Assembly (NCBI GenBank): GCA_033977485.1
Contig: CM066994.1
Span: forward strand, 9,116,001 to 9,180,000
Source of the DNA: Hydrangea macrophylla
Lineage: Eukaryota > Streptophyta > Magnoliopsida > Cornales > Hydrangeaceae
Direction: 5' to 3'
Length of the DNA: 64,000 bases
Both the position numbers and the translations under genes were made by a program. This document shows positions 11,416 to 23,656 of this stretch, piece by piece. How positions within the stretch are numbered: the stretch's first letter is position 1; each line of letters begins with the position of its first letter. Under the pieces are notes generated by a model. That model was given only the letters and a program-made list of their open reading frames with translations, was not told the DNA's origin and ran no database searches.

Positions 11416-12239
11416 AATTAGTCTCATTTTATCCATGGAAAGTGGTGGTTTCACTTGGTCATCAATAAAGTGCTGAGATGAGCAATGGTTGAACAAAATT
11501 TAAGTAAGCAAAAATGCACTCTACTTTTTAGTTATGGTAGTATTTTACTAAGAGTTTCAATGCCCATGTGATCTTCGTGAACTCACTATGTAGTTTCTGG
11601 CAATTGGGGTTCTTTTACAGGAGTCAACATAATTATCAGCCTAGTTATTAATTTTTGTGGTCAAGAATGTATATTTTAGTTTCATTTTGCGTTGCAAATT
11701 CCATTAGTTTGATAGTGGAAAGTAAATAATAGATTGGTATTGGGAATTTGGGCCTTAAGTTTTGATTTCTCTTGTGGGTCTCAAAATCTGAACTTAAACC
11801 AGTTGGTTGAGGTTGGTTTGAATTTTTGGTATTCTTCTCACCCACCCACTCACTAGTTTTTGGCTTAGCTTTTTTTACCTTTTTTTTTTTTTTTTTGGTT
11901 CCTTTTGGGTTTTGTTGATCGAAGATTCAAAAGCTAGAATTACTCTTGTGAGTTTGATATCAAACTTCATAATTTATTGGCAAATGTGATTATTTTTCAA
12001 AATTGTTTTCATTTGCGGTCTCTGGTTTCAAGAAAATTTCTAACCCAGGAAATAATTCGATTTGTGCACTTTACTCTCTTGATGATATGGGTTTAAGAGA
12101 ATCTACTAGTTGAAATGAAATGTGTTCATTGTTTATGTTATCTGGAACTAAACGTGCTATTGGTTGTTTTATCTGGGAAGTTAGTAGCTCTTGAGCCTTG
12201 ACTAGGATCGTATTTCGGATGGAACGAATCAGAAATGAC
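11416..12239. other. Intergenic, nothing recognised
   Basis: AT-rich, with a T17 run near 11880. No supported gene or element. Confidence 0.4.
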
Positions 12240-12755
12240 TGTTTTGGAAAAAATTTCAAAATTTTCGGAATGTAAAAAGTATTTTCAATGCCAATTCCGA
12301 AATTTCAGAATTTTCATTTTTTGTTCCAATTCCGAATTTTCCGGAAATATCGGAAATTTGTGAAATATTCGGAATCGAAATTTTTTGAAAATTACTTTTT
12401 TGGAAATTTTCGGAATATTCAGGCAAAAATCAAAAAGCAACATATCATAGTTTCAAATTTTGATTAGTAGATTTTTTGTAAATTAGATTTTAGGACAAAT
12501 TTTTTTTTAAATTGTAGTCAAACACCCATTTGATATAGAATATATATATATATATGAATTTTTATATATGTCATTAAAAAAGTCAGAATATTTCAGAATT
12601 TGTCAGAATTTTTTCGGAAAATATTCAGAATATTTTCGGATCGGAATTCCAGAATTATTCCGATTCCAATCCAATTTTTTTTTTTTCAGAATTTTCGGAA
12701 TTTAGAATTACTTTCATGTTGTCAAAATCGGAATTTCTATTGCACCCCTACTCTC
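12240..12755. mobile_element. Degraded copy of the ttccgaaa-type hAT element
   Basis: Contains the same 'tttcggaa' and 'ttccgaa' units as the 4530-5153 element, but more mutated (many 'cagaat' variants), and ends 'ctattgcacccctac', matching the 'acacccct' terminus. The left terminus is lost and no target duplication is seen. An (AT)n tract lies at about 12540-12556. Confidence 0.6.
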
Positions 12756-12796
12756 CACAATTGGATAGATAATTTTCATTTGGGCTTTAATTATTA

Positions 12797-12880
12797 AGCT
12801 CTGTTTGGGAATCGATTGGAAGCTAGCACTATTGTGCTTCCAATGATGGTTCTCTAACCGTTTACTGACCAAACAGGCCC
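12797..12880. mobile_element. Very short Tourist-like MITE
   Basis: 84 bp, ends 'agctctgtttggga' and complement 'gggcctgtttggtca', flanked by 'tta' at 12794-12796 and 12881-12883, the target size of PIF/Harbinger elements. Internally 'attggaagc' pairs with 'gcttccaat'. Confidence 0.6.
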
Positions 12881-12883
12881 TTA

Positions 12884-13574
12884 ATCTTATAAACCTATTG
12901 GTTGTTTTAATTGGGCATTTACAATCTCCCCTCGGTGCTCTATTTCACTGAGTGCTGAAAAGTTTCCAACTTTTGACTATTTGATAGCAAAAACTGCAAT
13001 TGTTCTTTCTCTATTTAACCTTAAAATTATATACTCAATTCTTCTCAGCATTGAGAATTTTGATAAGAAAATGAATTTAAATGCAGCATTACAAGTTCAT
13101 CCAATAAACTCAATCTTGAAGCATATGTTGAAGCCTTGGAGGCTACCAAATTTGTTATAATTAGAAGAAATCTGCTCAACCTTCTGATCAAGATTAGAAG
13201 GGAAAAAAATGTTTTGAGATTGGACAAAAAACATGGTTCAAGAGAATTTGAATCTATTAAAATGCAGCCGAAAGGCCAATATCATATATACGTACATGTC
13301 CGTGCCTAGTCGTGCTAGTATTGCACTGAAAACAAGAAACTACGGCCAGAAAACACACCGGAATCCAATTCTCAATTCCGGCAACATATCTTTAGATGGA
13401 ACTCCTATTAGGGAAAAACCCAAAAAATAAAAATAAAAGAAAGAAAGAAAGTTTTTAGTTATTACATAGTTGAAATTGTGGATATGATATGCGGGACGCA
13501 AGATGGAACGTGGACCATTCCTATAACAAATCGACTCAAGAAGATCGGTTTCTCAAAGCTCTCGGACACATTGT
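12884..13574. other. 3' flank of the small minus-strand gene
   Basis: AT-rich sequence between a MITE and the stop codon at 13575; it would hold the 3' UTR of the 13575-14027 gene. No other feature is supported. Confidence 0.4.
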
Positions 13575-14027
13575 CTAAGCCTGCAACTTCTTCACATCGG
13601 CTTTTAGATTCCTGTAACTAAATACAGAAGTCCCGTTTGGCCTATTAACCTCTACAACGTCCACCGCAGAACACATGCTCGGAATGAGCTTGGTGCTTCC
13701 TCTTTTCTTCTTTCTTTGGTCTGCGATCAACGATCCAAGCGTCGGTGTGGAATAGATATAAGTGGAATTCGTGTCTACGTATTGACACCGAGGCTTCTGA
13801 GACTCTAAGTACTCGATTTCTTGCCTCATGAGTGAACCAATCGTGCCTCGCGTGCCTATCTCTAATGGAGCTCTTATTACACCCATTTTTTCGGGGATTT
13901 TGTTTGCTGTAATTCTTGATTTATATGTCATGTTTTGTATTGTGGGAGAGAAGGTTGAGGCTTGTGGATGAAGAGAGGTGGTTTTAGGTCTTGTTTGGGT
14001 GGGTAAAAAGCTTCGAGTCTCGGACAT
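13575..14027 (-). CDS. Small conserved plant protein of unknown function (150 aa)
   Basis: Single-exon reading frame of 150 codons, ATG at 14027 and TAG at 13575-13577. Its core 'GVIRAPLEIGTRGTIGSLMR' followed by 'QEIEYLES', and the end 'FSYRNLKADVKKLQA', match from memory a family of short uncharacterised angiosperm proteins that share a 'GVIRAPxEIGTRGTxGSL' block and a C-terminal 'RNLKxDVKKL'. The N-terminal third is low in conserved features and rich in Ser, Thr and Pro. No signal peptide or membrane segment is apparent. Codon use is ordinary and GC content is higher than the flanking AT-rich DNA, which supports real coding. The centre has a basic 'DQRKKKRGS' stretch that could be a nuclear signal, though that is inference. 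Function unknown. Confidence 0.75.
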   Translation of the reverse strand: MSETRSFLPTQTRPKTTSLHPQASTFSPTIQNMTYKSRITANKIPEKMGVIRAPLEIGTRGTIGSLMRQEIEYLESQKPRCQYVDTNSTYIYSTPTLGSLIADQRKKKRGSTKLIPSMCSAVDVVEVNRPNGTSVFSYRNLKADVKKLQA

Positions 14028-15078
14028 TTTAGCTTTTGGCCTCTCTTTTTTCTTGGTGTTTGTGACATGAATTCTAAACCTTGTAGATTTAAATTGGAGA
14101 GCTTGCTTTTGTTGGAGGATTTGGGTGGTGAGGTAGTCATTGTATTCATGTGCTTGTAGTTCAAAAACATTTAAGTTGCTTTACTAGTTTTCCACCTTTC
14201 TAACTACTTGGGTCTCATTCTTCTACTTTTAGTTATGTAGGTTTGTTGGTGATGTGTGTGTGAATTGTTGCTTTAAGTGGCTCATTATTTTTGCCGTTGA
14301 ACCTAACATCTGACCCATGGCCCTGTGGGTTGATAAGAGATTCAGTAAAGGGGAAAAATGAGTTCCTCCACACACACATATACATATATATTATAGATGT
14401 GTATATATTTCTGTTTTGTTTGTATCCATGGCAAGCTGTTGTTATCTTTTCACTCTCTTCATTGGCAAGGAAAAAGAGAAGGGCAAGTTTTCTATTGGTG
14501 GGGCAATTGGAGTGCCTGTCAGGTATGGGTAAAGAAAAAGACTTGGATGGTTTTCTGAAGTGTGATTGAGCCATATGTATAAATGTGTCAATCTGACACG
14601 TATGTGTCGCACATGTAGACTAATAATATTTTAGAATATGAAGAAAAATACCAAGGAAAAATACTAAAATATTGTCGGTGGGTAAAACTTCTATGGTTCC
14701 TTCTATTTACCCTTCTGCAAGGGTTCATGGGAATAGTACGATTCACATTATCATCGCGTAACTTTTTGGTTCAACAATAGAAATGGAGAAATGCTATGAT
14801 TCCCAATTTTGATTATTAAATACTTTGTCAATTGTACCACATGTCATTGTATGTGTTATTATTAGTACAAGTGGTATAATTATTAAGCCATTTAAGAACC
14901 AAAATTTAAGAAGCATAACATTATTCATAGATATGCTGCTACAGATGTGGAAGTAGTGTTCTTTTCTCTTGGTCCATCTATAAATTAAAACAATTAGATT
15001 CCATTTGGTTTGAGGGTTTTAGAATAGGAAAAGGAAAGAAGAAATAAAGAAAATTTGACTTTGTAGTGTTTTTTTTAG
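14028..15078. other. Upstream region of the small gene
   Basis: Holds the presumed promoter and leader of the 13575-14027 gene. Short open stretches on both strands around 14233-14574 have no recognisable family. No clear TATA box or exon is called. Confidence 0.35.
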
Positions 15079-15250
15079 GAAAAATGTTAGGCACACAGTA
15101 CATTTCACAACAGGGCTTTAAATGTTTAGTACCCTATGTTGTTTGAATTTTTTACATTTTTCTATGCACCACTTACACAGCACAGGGTACATGCATTTAA
15201 AACTCTATTGTGGAATGTGTTGTAGAATGTGTTGTGTGCCTAGCATTGTT
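15079..15250. mobile_element. MITE, aatgctaggcacaca family, copy 1
   Basis: Inverted ends 'aatgttaggcacacag' and complement 'aatgctaggcacacaac'. The interior shows the family's 'tgtaccctgtgctgtgtaag'-like palindromic core. Related copies are at 16264-16445 and 56779-56943. No clean target duplication at this copy. Confidence 0.7.
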
Positions 15251-15314
15251 GTTCCTCTAGTACTTTTCGTCATACTTTAATTATTTTTTGAAATTAAGAA
15301 CTTTCAAGGTATAA

Positions 15315-15822
15315 GAGCAACTGCGGTGGGTAGTAAATGTAGGGCAACTTTGGAGAGTTAGTGTACAGATGCTCGCAATAGGGTTGCTCAAATAGCAACT
15401 TAGCTAGGTGTATAGTAAGGAAACTTAAGTTTACCATTTTCACTAAATTCACTTACCATACTATCAAACGACAAAGGCATTGCCGTTTTCCACTCAACCG
15501 GCAAAGCCTTTGTGTTGGTTTTTATTATTATTACAATAATGACCCAACCGGCTAAGTCAATGTCGGGCTACTACCGGCCGGCAAATACTTGGTCGTTTGA
15601 GTTTTTCTTCCTTTTTTATTTCAAAAAGGTGAAGATTTGATTAATTTTTATTTTTAAAAAAAAGGAGTGGGGGGGAGGGGGGACGGCAATGACAATGTCG
15701 GCCCTCCCTCAGCTGGCACTCCCTATGTCGGCGCACTTCAATACCACTGTGGGACTTCCAATTTCTATATAGAAATTTAGCCTAAATTTACATTACACGA
15801 AAATACCCCACTGAAATTGCTC
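15315..15822. mobile_element. Tourist-like MITE (gagcaactgcggtggg ends)
   Basis: 508 bp with ends 'gagcaactgcggtggg' and complement 'gagcaatttcagtgggg', flanked by 'taa' at 15312-15314 and 15823-15825. The 3-bp target and non-coding interior fit PIF/Harbinger-type MITEs. Confidence 0.75.
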
Positions 15823-16118
15823 TAATAGGAACTCAAAATAAGGAGGAAAAAAAAAAAGTAAGTCAAGAATTCAGTATTCTTAATTTATTTTTCCAAAGTC
15901 ACATTTTTTTTTTCTAATTTTTTTAATATTAACAAAACGGAGAAAAGTATCTATTTTCAGATTTTGAATATTACTTCAAACTGTGTCCTTCCTGTTTGGT
16001 TTTATTTGATTGGACATTCACCAATACTTTAGTTACAAACTTGGTAATTCAATACATACTCAAAGTTTTTCGTGTTAGGAAAAAAAAAAAGGAGTGGGTG
16101 AAGCCTTTCTCTTATAGC

Positions 16119-16190
16119 TATCAGAGCCAGGTTTCGATCCTGGGACCTGTGGGTTATGGGCCCACCACGCTTCCGCTGCGCCACTCTGAT
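16119..16190 (-). tRNA. tRNA-iMet (CAT), initiator methionine
   Basis: 72-nt gene. The acceptor stem ATCAGAG pairs with CTCTGAT and the discriminator base is A. The D arm is GCGCAGCGGAAGCGT, the anticodon loop is CCCATAACC with CAT at 16156-16158, and the T arm carries GGATCGAAACC in place of the elongator TTC motif. This agrees base for base with the plant initiator tRNA as I remember it. No intron. A T-run about 25 bp downstream (16081-16092 on the complement) can terminate Pol III. The upstream 'tcaacagatcagag' gives a CAA motif typical of plant tRNA genes. Confidence 0.95.
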
Positions 16191-16249
16191 CTGTTGATAT
16201 AATGTAATCTGTCAATATAGTTTAACGCAGTGGGTCCAATGCTTTACAA

Positions 16250-16720
16250 GGGTATGTTTGATAAGAAAAATGCTAGGCACACATCCCAAACACCCCAAAC
16301 CACACCCCTGCTTTAAATGCATGTACCCTGTGCTATGTAAGTGGTGCATAGAAAAGTGTGAAAAATTCAAACAGCACAAGGTACATGCATTTAAAGCAAG
16401 GGGTGAGGTTTGGGGTGTGGTTTGAGATGTGTGCCTAGCATTTCTTGTTTGATAATCCAATGAAGTGCTGAAAATGAAAAGATTCAGCACTTATTCTTTT
16501 TCAGTGCGTTTGATAACGTACCTCGTAATTGAAAAAGAATCCAAAAAATCACTGAAAATTTTAAGTGAAAATTTTTTAGTAAAAATAATCACTGAATGCA
16601 TTCTATTTCAGTAGTTGAAGCACTATTTTCAGTATTACAACTTCAATCACTTAAAAATTTTAGTACTTAAAATCCAGAACTTAATTTTCAGCACTTAATT
16701 TCAGTTTTATCAAACGCACC
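16250..16720. mobile_element. Tourist-like MITE interrupted by another MITE
   Basis: Ends 'gggtatgtttgata' and complement 'ggtgcgtttgataaaactg', with repeated 'gtgctgaaaat' and 'cagcactt' motifs inside. It matches the MITE that hosts the LTR retrotransposon at 17372. A 182-bp element sits inside its left end (16264-16445). Confidence 0.65.
16264..16445. mobile_element. MITE, aatgctaggcacaca family, copy 2, 9-bp target duplication
   Basis: Ends 'agaaaaatgctaggcacaca' and complement 'agaaatgctaggcacacatc'. Exact 9-bp direct duplications 'tgtttgata' lie at 16255-16263 and 16446-16454. A 9-bp target with longish inverted ends points to the Mutator superfamily. Non-coding. Confidence 0.85.
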
Positions 16721-17403
16721 AAGTGTCCGATACATTCTTTTATTGGCCATAAATCCCATTTTCATGGTTCTAAATTTAACAATTAACCAAGTTGTTGATT
16801 ATACTATCAAGGATGCTATGGAAAACTTTTAGATATTTATTTATTTATTATTTTTATTTATTTATTTTTATTTTTTCTTGCAGTTGAATAATAAAAGCAA
16901 AAGTTGTTGCCAAACATGTCATGCAAAGAGTTGAATCAATTTTTTATCTTTTAGGTTTTTTCTTTTCAAAGACATGCACTACACAAGGGAGAGATGGTGC
17001 ACTCCGACCCCCATGAATTCCCTCACCTCATGTGACTCAAACCCGCAATCACTCGCAAGTGGGTTGGAAAATTCATTAAGGGAAAAGAAAAGAAAAGAAA
17101 AAGTAAAATAAGAAGAAAAACTATTTCCCTTGCGTATATTGAAGTTTTGTTAACATTAAATTTCATAATCCACCCATAAATTTCATAATTTTTAACTTAG
17201 ATTCCACAATATATTTCTTTCTTCCTTATTTTTCTCACTATTTTCCTTCGTAATCAAATAAAGAAACATTTTTTCCTTTATATTTTTTCCTTTCCTTTCC
17301 CTTATTAAATCCATGAACCACCTTAGTCTAATGAAAAACTCTGTCCATCGGCTAATGGAAAATCTAACTTAGGGTGAGTTTGATAAAACTGAAAATTAAG
17401 TAC

Positions 17404-19457
17404 TGTAATACCCGTACCCGAAAAAAGGTAGTAATATTTATTTTTGCATGCATTAATTAGTATAATTAATTGCATGTGATGATTTGGGTGAGTTTCAGTC
17501 ACCCCTATGTGCTAAGTGTTCAATAAGGGACACCGATGAAAGTTCCACTAGAAGTGGGACATATATGAAAGTGGGACCCATGGGAGGTCCAGATTAAATA
17601 AATTTCATTTAGTTGCATTTATATGATTAAATTAATATTTGTTAAAGTGATTTTTATATCTTATTGTTAGTTGTGGCCTTTTATAGTACCAGTTTAGGTA
17701 CCCTAGTGAGAGCGAATTAGAATATGATTTATAATCAGTAGGGTAATTAGCAACTTCATAAAAATATTTGGGACCACTTTTGAGACCCATGCGTGACATA
17801 GACATATATCTATTTAGATATTTGGTAGTTAAAATAGTTAACCGTGGATGCTATAATAAATATCAAAACTTGAGGGGAGTTAGTCGTGAATAGAACTAAG
17901 CTTCCTTTGGAAGCTTATTACTTAACATATAATCACATATATGTTTGGCGGCTGGGTCTTGTTTATCAGACCAAATTATACAGAGAATAAGAGAGTCTGT
18001 GAGGGAGAAAAAAAAAAAAAAAACTACTGTTCGTTGTTTCATTGCCATTTCTTTGTCGTTCGACCACTATTTCGCGAATTGAAGCCATATTTGGTATCGT
18101 GAAGGTGAGGGGATCATTTCTATGTCTTTCTTTTTCAATTTTGATAATGTTTTTCTGCGACCCATTTTAAGGGGTGATACATATATGTGATCTATATATG
18201 TAGGGATATCATTGGGAGTAACTAGAGCTAGTTTTGCGAAGGAAGTTAGGATTTCTAAACTTTATTTGGACCTATTGGTGAGGTGAGTGTCCTAATCCCA
18301 AAATTGGATATTTAATGTTATTTATTTATTAGTGAATGTTTAGATTGCTTAATTGTGATTAAGTAGAAAAGCATGTGATGAATTATTATTTAATATGTCC
18401 AAAAATGTTAAATTGCCATGTTGACATGTTGAGTTGCTTATGTGCTTATTTGGGTCAAAGGGTGTCAATTGATAATCACCATTATTTAGCCCGTATATAA
18501 GGGACGCCCATTCCTCAGAGAGAAGGGGGATGATGATGAAGTCCTCAGAGAAAATGGGACGTGGTGACGATCACACAACGAATTGACTACGGTCAGGAGT
18601 GAATGAGAGTAATTTCGCTATATGCGACGGAAAAAGTGAGATTGGCCCGGAATCAGGGGTCCAGAACGATGGTGATTGATTGCTTGACACGCCTGCGACC
18701 ATTTATTGTTGTGATGTTTAATTGGTGTCATGAATTATTAAATACTCCAATTGCATGATTAGCACCACGTACTCACTAAGCGAAAGCTTATTAGATTTTG
18801 TGGTTAATGACCACGCAGGTTCAGATGAACATCACAGTGAGAAGCGTTGAACCAGGGGGTTCTGGACAACATGGGAGTATGTTTCTTTTGGTTGTATATG
18901 TTAATACGTGGTTTACTCAGTTGGGTTGGGAGTTGGTTGTAAAATTTGTAATTAGAAACTCATATTGTATGCTTTAGAATTGAGACCAATTAGTGTAAGG
19001 ATTTTGTAATAATCTAGTTTAATTTCTTCTTAGTTTCTAAGTGTCATGGACATTTTAGTGGATCAGTTGGGAATGAATGATAATGGGTTTGCATGAGTAA
19101 TTTGGTTTTGGTTATGTTTTTAACTCTTAAAAAGTGAAATTGGTGTGGAAATTGTTGTGCAAAATCCGCAGGTTATTTTTAGCCTGTCGAGTTTTACGGA
19201 AACAGACATAACTCTTTCTAGAAAATTCGGATTCGAGCGCCGTTTTTTGCGTTAGAACCGAGACTCAGAGGGATATCTTTTGATATAAATTTTGGCTATA
19301 AAATGTTAAATGACCTTTCTACCCTTGGGGTTTATTTCAAGCATTTTGTTTTAAAAAGGGTTTCATAATGAGTTTTAACTTGTTTAGACACTTAAATCAT
19401 CGTTATTCTTCCTTGTTACACATCCTAATCCGTGTGGGGGCGGGTTGGGGTGTGACA
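17404..19457 (+). repeat. 5' LTR
   Basis: 2054 bp, begins 'tgtaatacccgtacccg' and ends 'ggttggggtgtgaca'. It contains an A-run near 18010 and a mid-LTR stretch with 'tatataaggga' near 18494 that could be a TATA box ahead of the transcription start. That assignment is inference. Confidence 0.95.
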
Positions 19458-19462
19458 ATTTT

Positions 19463-19474
19463 TGGTATCAGAGC
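19463..19474 (+). other. Primer-binding site for tRNA-iMet
   Basis: 'tggtatcagagc', five bases after the 5' LTR, is the complement of the 3' end of initiator Met tRNA including CCA. It is the standard primer site of many plant LTR retrotransposons. Confidence 0.92.
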
Positions 19475-22400
19475 AATATGTTAGAGCCTTTGGGAACGAG
19501 TGACGACGCGTGAGTATGCACACAACGACACGTGATTGCACGATCATGCATACACGTTTATTTTAGCATGCTTAAAATATTGTTTAGCATACTTATGATG
19601 TTCATAACATAGTATGCATGGTAAGCATTAAGGTTATCAGCTGCCAGTTTTAATTGTGTGGTAGCAATGGATTCGGAGATGAGATAAATATCACCGACAG
19701 TGGTGGATCGAATGAGAAGGGTTGTAGGAATAATATTGAGAATAGTTGGAATCAATACCTATCAGAAGAAGGGACACATGAAAATCCGAACTCAGAGGTA
19801 AGAACAGCACCATTGCCCATAGAAGAGTTTCAGAGAAAGTCCAAAGAAAAGTTAAGGTAAGTTGAAAAGAGTAAATGAGGGTAGTTTATTGACAAGTGGT
19901 ATTTCTAGAGAAAGGAAGTTGTGCTGTCCAATCTATCATAAATGACATTGGGATCGATGTATGTCGTGGGTCTTCTGTAACTTGTTATGTTTGTAATCGA
20001 CTCAAACTTATCGGGGAAAATTGTCAACCAGGTGTTTGGGGTTTAGGGGTAATTGTTTAGACATGGTCAACAGGGTCACCGAATGCGAGATTGTCTTATT
20101 AGATGATAAGGGAATCCGTATGCTTCGACACCTAACACTACTTCAAGATTTGCTTAACCGCCAAAATGGAAAGAACAATAATAACTTATGCTTGGGATGT
20201 CACAGATATCAGGTAAAGGCAAAATTATTAAGTTAATTACTTATTCATTTATTTATTTAACTGTGATTTACGTAACTGTTTCTGATTCCGAGAAGAATTA
20301 TGTATTAATTGCATCGTGGAAGCTATTAACTGGTCAGATATATGAATGGGGGATCTTAGTTGGTAATTACTTATCTGGGGTTATCGTGTTTGATTCTGAT
20401 ATATCAATAGTATGTGATGTGAGGGTAGTACAAGAATGCTAATAGATGGTACGGTATTTCTATTCTGATATGTTATAGGGTACGAACAGGCTGCCGATTG
20501 AATATGTTTTAGTTGACGTGTAACGGTCAGAAATCAAACCAAATGAGGAGTCCTATTTTCAAGACAGTTAATGAGGTGTTATCAGTCAGTATAGTGACAG
20601 TAGCAAAGTTTGTCAGTTAATGAAAAAGAATTGTCAGGAATTGGGTTTATTTAAATACGAGAAGACACCGAATTGAGATTGAATGAAGTTTAAATGAGAC
20701 ATCCGATGATTTGTTGAATAACTTGACTGGAAGGAAATAATAGAACCACTCCCAATAAAACATTAGAAATATAACTGATATTCGGAGTACCGTATCTAGT
20801 GGAGTTACAGAGTTAAGAATGAAGAAGTTGCAGAACGTGAAATTTATTTGATAAGGGATTCGTTCGTCCAAGCATAATATTGTGGGGATTATATGTGTTA
20901 TTACAAGAAGAAAGATAGGGTAATCAGAATCAGCTGAAATTGATTGAAATTATAGTTGAGAAGCAGTATATGAGCAACGAGTAAATGAATTATCTGTTAG
21001 TCTCAATGCTACGTACGTGTGTTTCCTAACCTGAACTTCAGATTTGGTTACGAGCAACGGAAGAATAGAGTGAAGACATTGTTAAGATTTGTTGAAGAAT
21101 CAGTACAGAAAATATGAATATTTGTGAAGATAATTGGAGTAACCACATCACCAGTTGAAATTTATAAATTTATGAATATGTGACTGTATTAGTGATGATG
21201 TTATTATTCAGCGTTAGTGTATACATAGTTTGGAAGAACATGGGATAGAAAGAAAATTTGTGAGGACTATGATGAAGACCCAAGTTGTAATGATGCTGAT
21301 ATATGAACTGTTCTGTTAGTATTGAGAATCTGTTATAGATAGTTAAAATATATATATATATTAATAAAAAAAAATTAATAAAAAAAAAAAATTTGTTGAA
21401 GATTAAAGTTTTGATTGGAGAAGAAGGAAGAAATTTTCTACAACAGTTGAAGCCCTAAGGTAAGAGATGAGCTAATGGAAGACTTGAGAGTGATAACTAT
21501 ACCATAGATTTGGTTATTTATACAGGAATACTTGTGAATTTATATTGATCACATGAAAGATTTTTGAGGAACTAAAGAATTGATTCGTGCAGACATGGAT
21601 TTGATTGGTTGTTCTACACTTGAACATATGTTGATTCAGATGAATCTTTGAATTGAGATTGAGTTGTATGCTGATATTATAACTGCTTATATTTTACGGG
21701 GAATTGGAACTTTACAAGTCAAATCATCATACACAAGATTTGAAATCTGAGAGATTACTTCTGTATTGAATATTTGGCAGTGGTAGTTGCAAAGTATGAA
21801 GCTTATATGAATTGCGGAGATGGGAAATACTTGATTACATTACAAGAAATTCAGTATATTGTAAAGAAGACAGTTGAAACTCATACTGAGCTACAGTTTA
21901 ATATTCAACGTTATTCAGGTAAAGCTAAAAATGATTATTAGTATTTTGAGTTAGAGATTGACAGAAGAATTTTGCGTGTATTGATTATCCGAAAATGATT
22001 ACATTGAAATAGAGACTTGATAGAAATTGAAATTTTCTGAGACAATTAGACAAGAGATGATAACAACAGAAATGTAGGTACAAGTGACACTATTGCATCA
22101 GATTAAAGGGAATTGGCTCAGAGATCCGTTTGTTTAGTGCTTTTTGGAGAAAGAAATTCATGATAAAGTTACTGAAAAGGGGAAATGATCAGATTTTTGC
22201 TTTACAGTAAATTAAGTAGGTAATTCGAATGAAATTGGTTCAGAGAAAAAGATTGTGATTGTATTCCGTTGTATGTAATGATTTGATAATCAGCTGCAGG
22301 GATAGAAGTTGTTGATATTTAGTTTGAAGTCTGGGTATTACCGGTAAAAGTTAAAGTTGAATTATTGAGAAGGTTGTCTACAGATGATAAAGTGCTCATT

Positions 22401-23640
22401 ATGTGCTTAAATGTTGAACTAGTCAAGTATAGTGATAGAATATCAAAGAATCGTTGGACTGGTGCAACTATTGTCAGTATTTTGGCAAGTGCAAGTAAAT
22501 AAATGAGTAATTTGAGTCAACTGATGCTATTATATCACAGGGAAGAAGTTGACTGAAAGATATGTTTGGGTTTCTGATTTATTTAAAAGGGGGAAAGAGA
22601 AATTACTGATAGACTATTGAAAGGGAAGCGATTGGGTATCATTCTACTGTAAGATGTGTTGAAATCTATAAGCCTATTATATGTTTTGAATGCAGATAGC
22701 TCAAGGAATGGATTCTAGAAGACATATTGAAGCTTATAACGGGATTGTAGAAAAATATGTTAATAGGCAGATATGAGACCACGCTAGTTGTATTTCATTA
22801 TACATGACAACTCGCTAATCAATTATAGGGAATAAAAGCTCCTAAGAATATGTATTTGGAATTTGGGAATCACCAACTAGCAGTTAAAGCTACAATGTTG
22901 AGAAGATCACCTTCATATGAGAATTGTGAAACATACTGGAGATGTGTGGCTTAATAAAAAATGAAGGCAGAAATATCAAAAAGTCATGGGTTATTGTCAA
23001 CGATATTAATGACCAAGTAAAAATGAGTATCCATTGTGATGGACTTTGTGACTGGATAGTCAAAGTCAACAGGGATTAGATATTGACGGGTGAATCACTG
23101 TAGACAGGTGACCAAATTTGATTATGTTCATGATTAGAAATAAAAATTTGCTGGGGTTAATCGATTGGTATGTGGAAGGAAATTGTGAAATTCTATGCTT
23201 ACTGATGTCTATCATCATAAAATGGAATATTTAACTTGTATTGATATTTTGGGGGTTCGCACGAGATAATGGGAAAGAAACTGAATTACAGAAGAGTGTC
23301 TTTCACAAGTTGATAATTTTTGACAAGTTGACAATGGGTTGAGAATACACCACAGGTAAGTGAGTCTTGTTTTCAAGAAGTTGATGAAAATGTCTACTAC
23401 GGGGACAGAAATATTCTAAACGTGTTATCATCAGAGAATTGTATGGTTTGCAGAATTAAGTGATTCGATGGGATCATTTGAAATGTTAAAGAGAATGGGA
23501 ATCAGCAGACTATCAATTGAGATTGTAGTCGGTATTAATCAATGGGTGTAATGTATTCTATATTGTGTATTATAGTGTTGAAAGTCAGAGTTAAACCGTG
23601 AGTTTACTTGAGACAAGAAAAGTTTGGGGACAAACTTCCT
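19475..23640 (+). pseudogene. Decayed gag-pol interior of the LTR element
   Basis: No reading frame longer than about 85 codons on either strand. The composition is AG-rich on the plus strand. Around 22930-23130 the broken reading 'KAE', 'SHGLLST', 'MDFVTG' and 'QQGLDI' appears in shifting frames, in the order seen in the integrase of Ty3/gypsy elements, with frameshifts and stops between. Gag, protease and reverse transcriptase could not be placed. A run of 'aaaaaaaaattaataaaaa' lies near 21365. Confidence 0.75.
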
Positions 23641-23656
23641 AAAAGGGAGGGAGAGA
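23641..23656 (+). other. Polypurine tract
   Basis: 'aaaagggagggagaga' directly abuts the 3' LTR, the position and composition expected for the plus-strand priming site. Confidence 0.9.
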
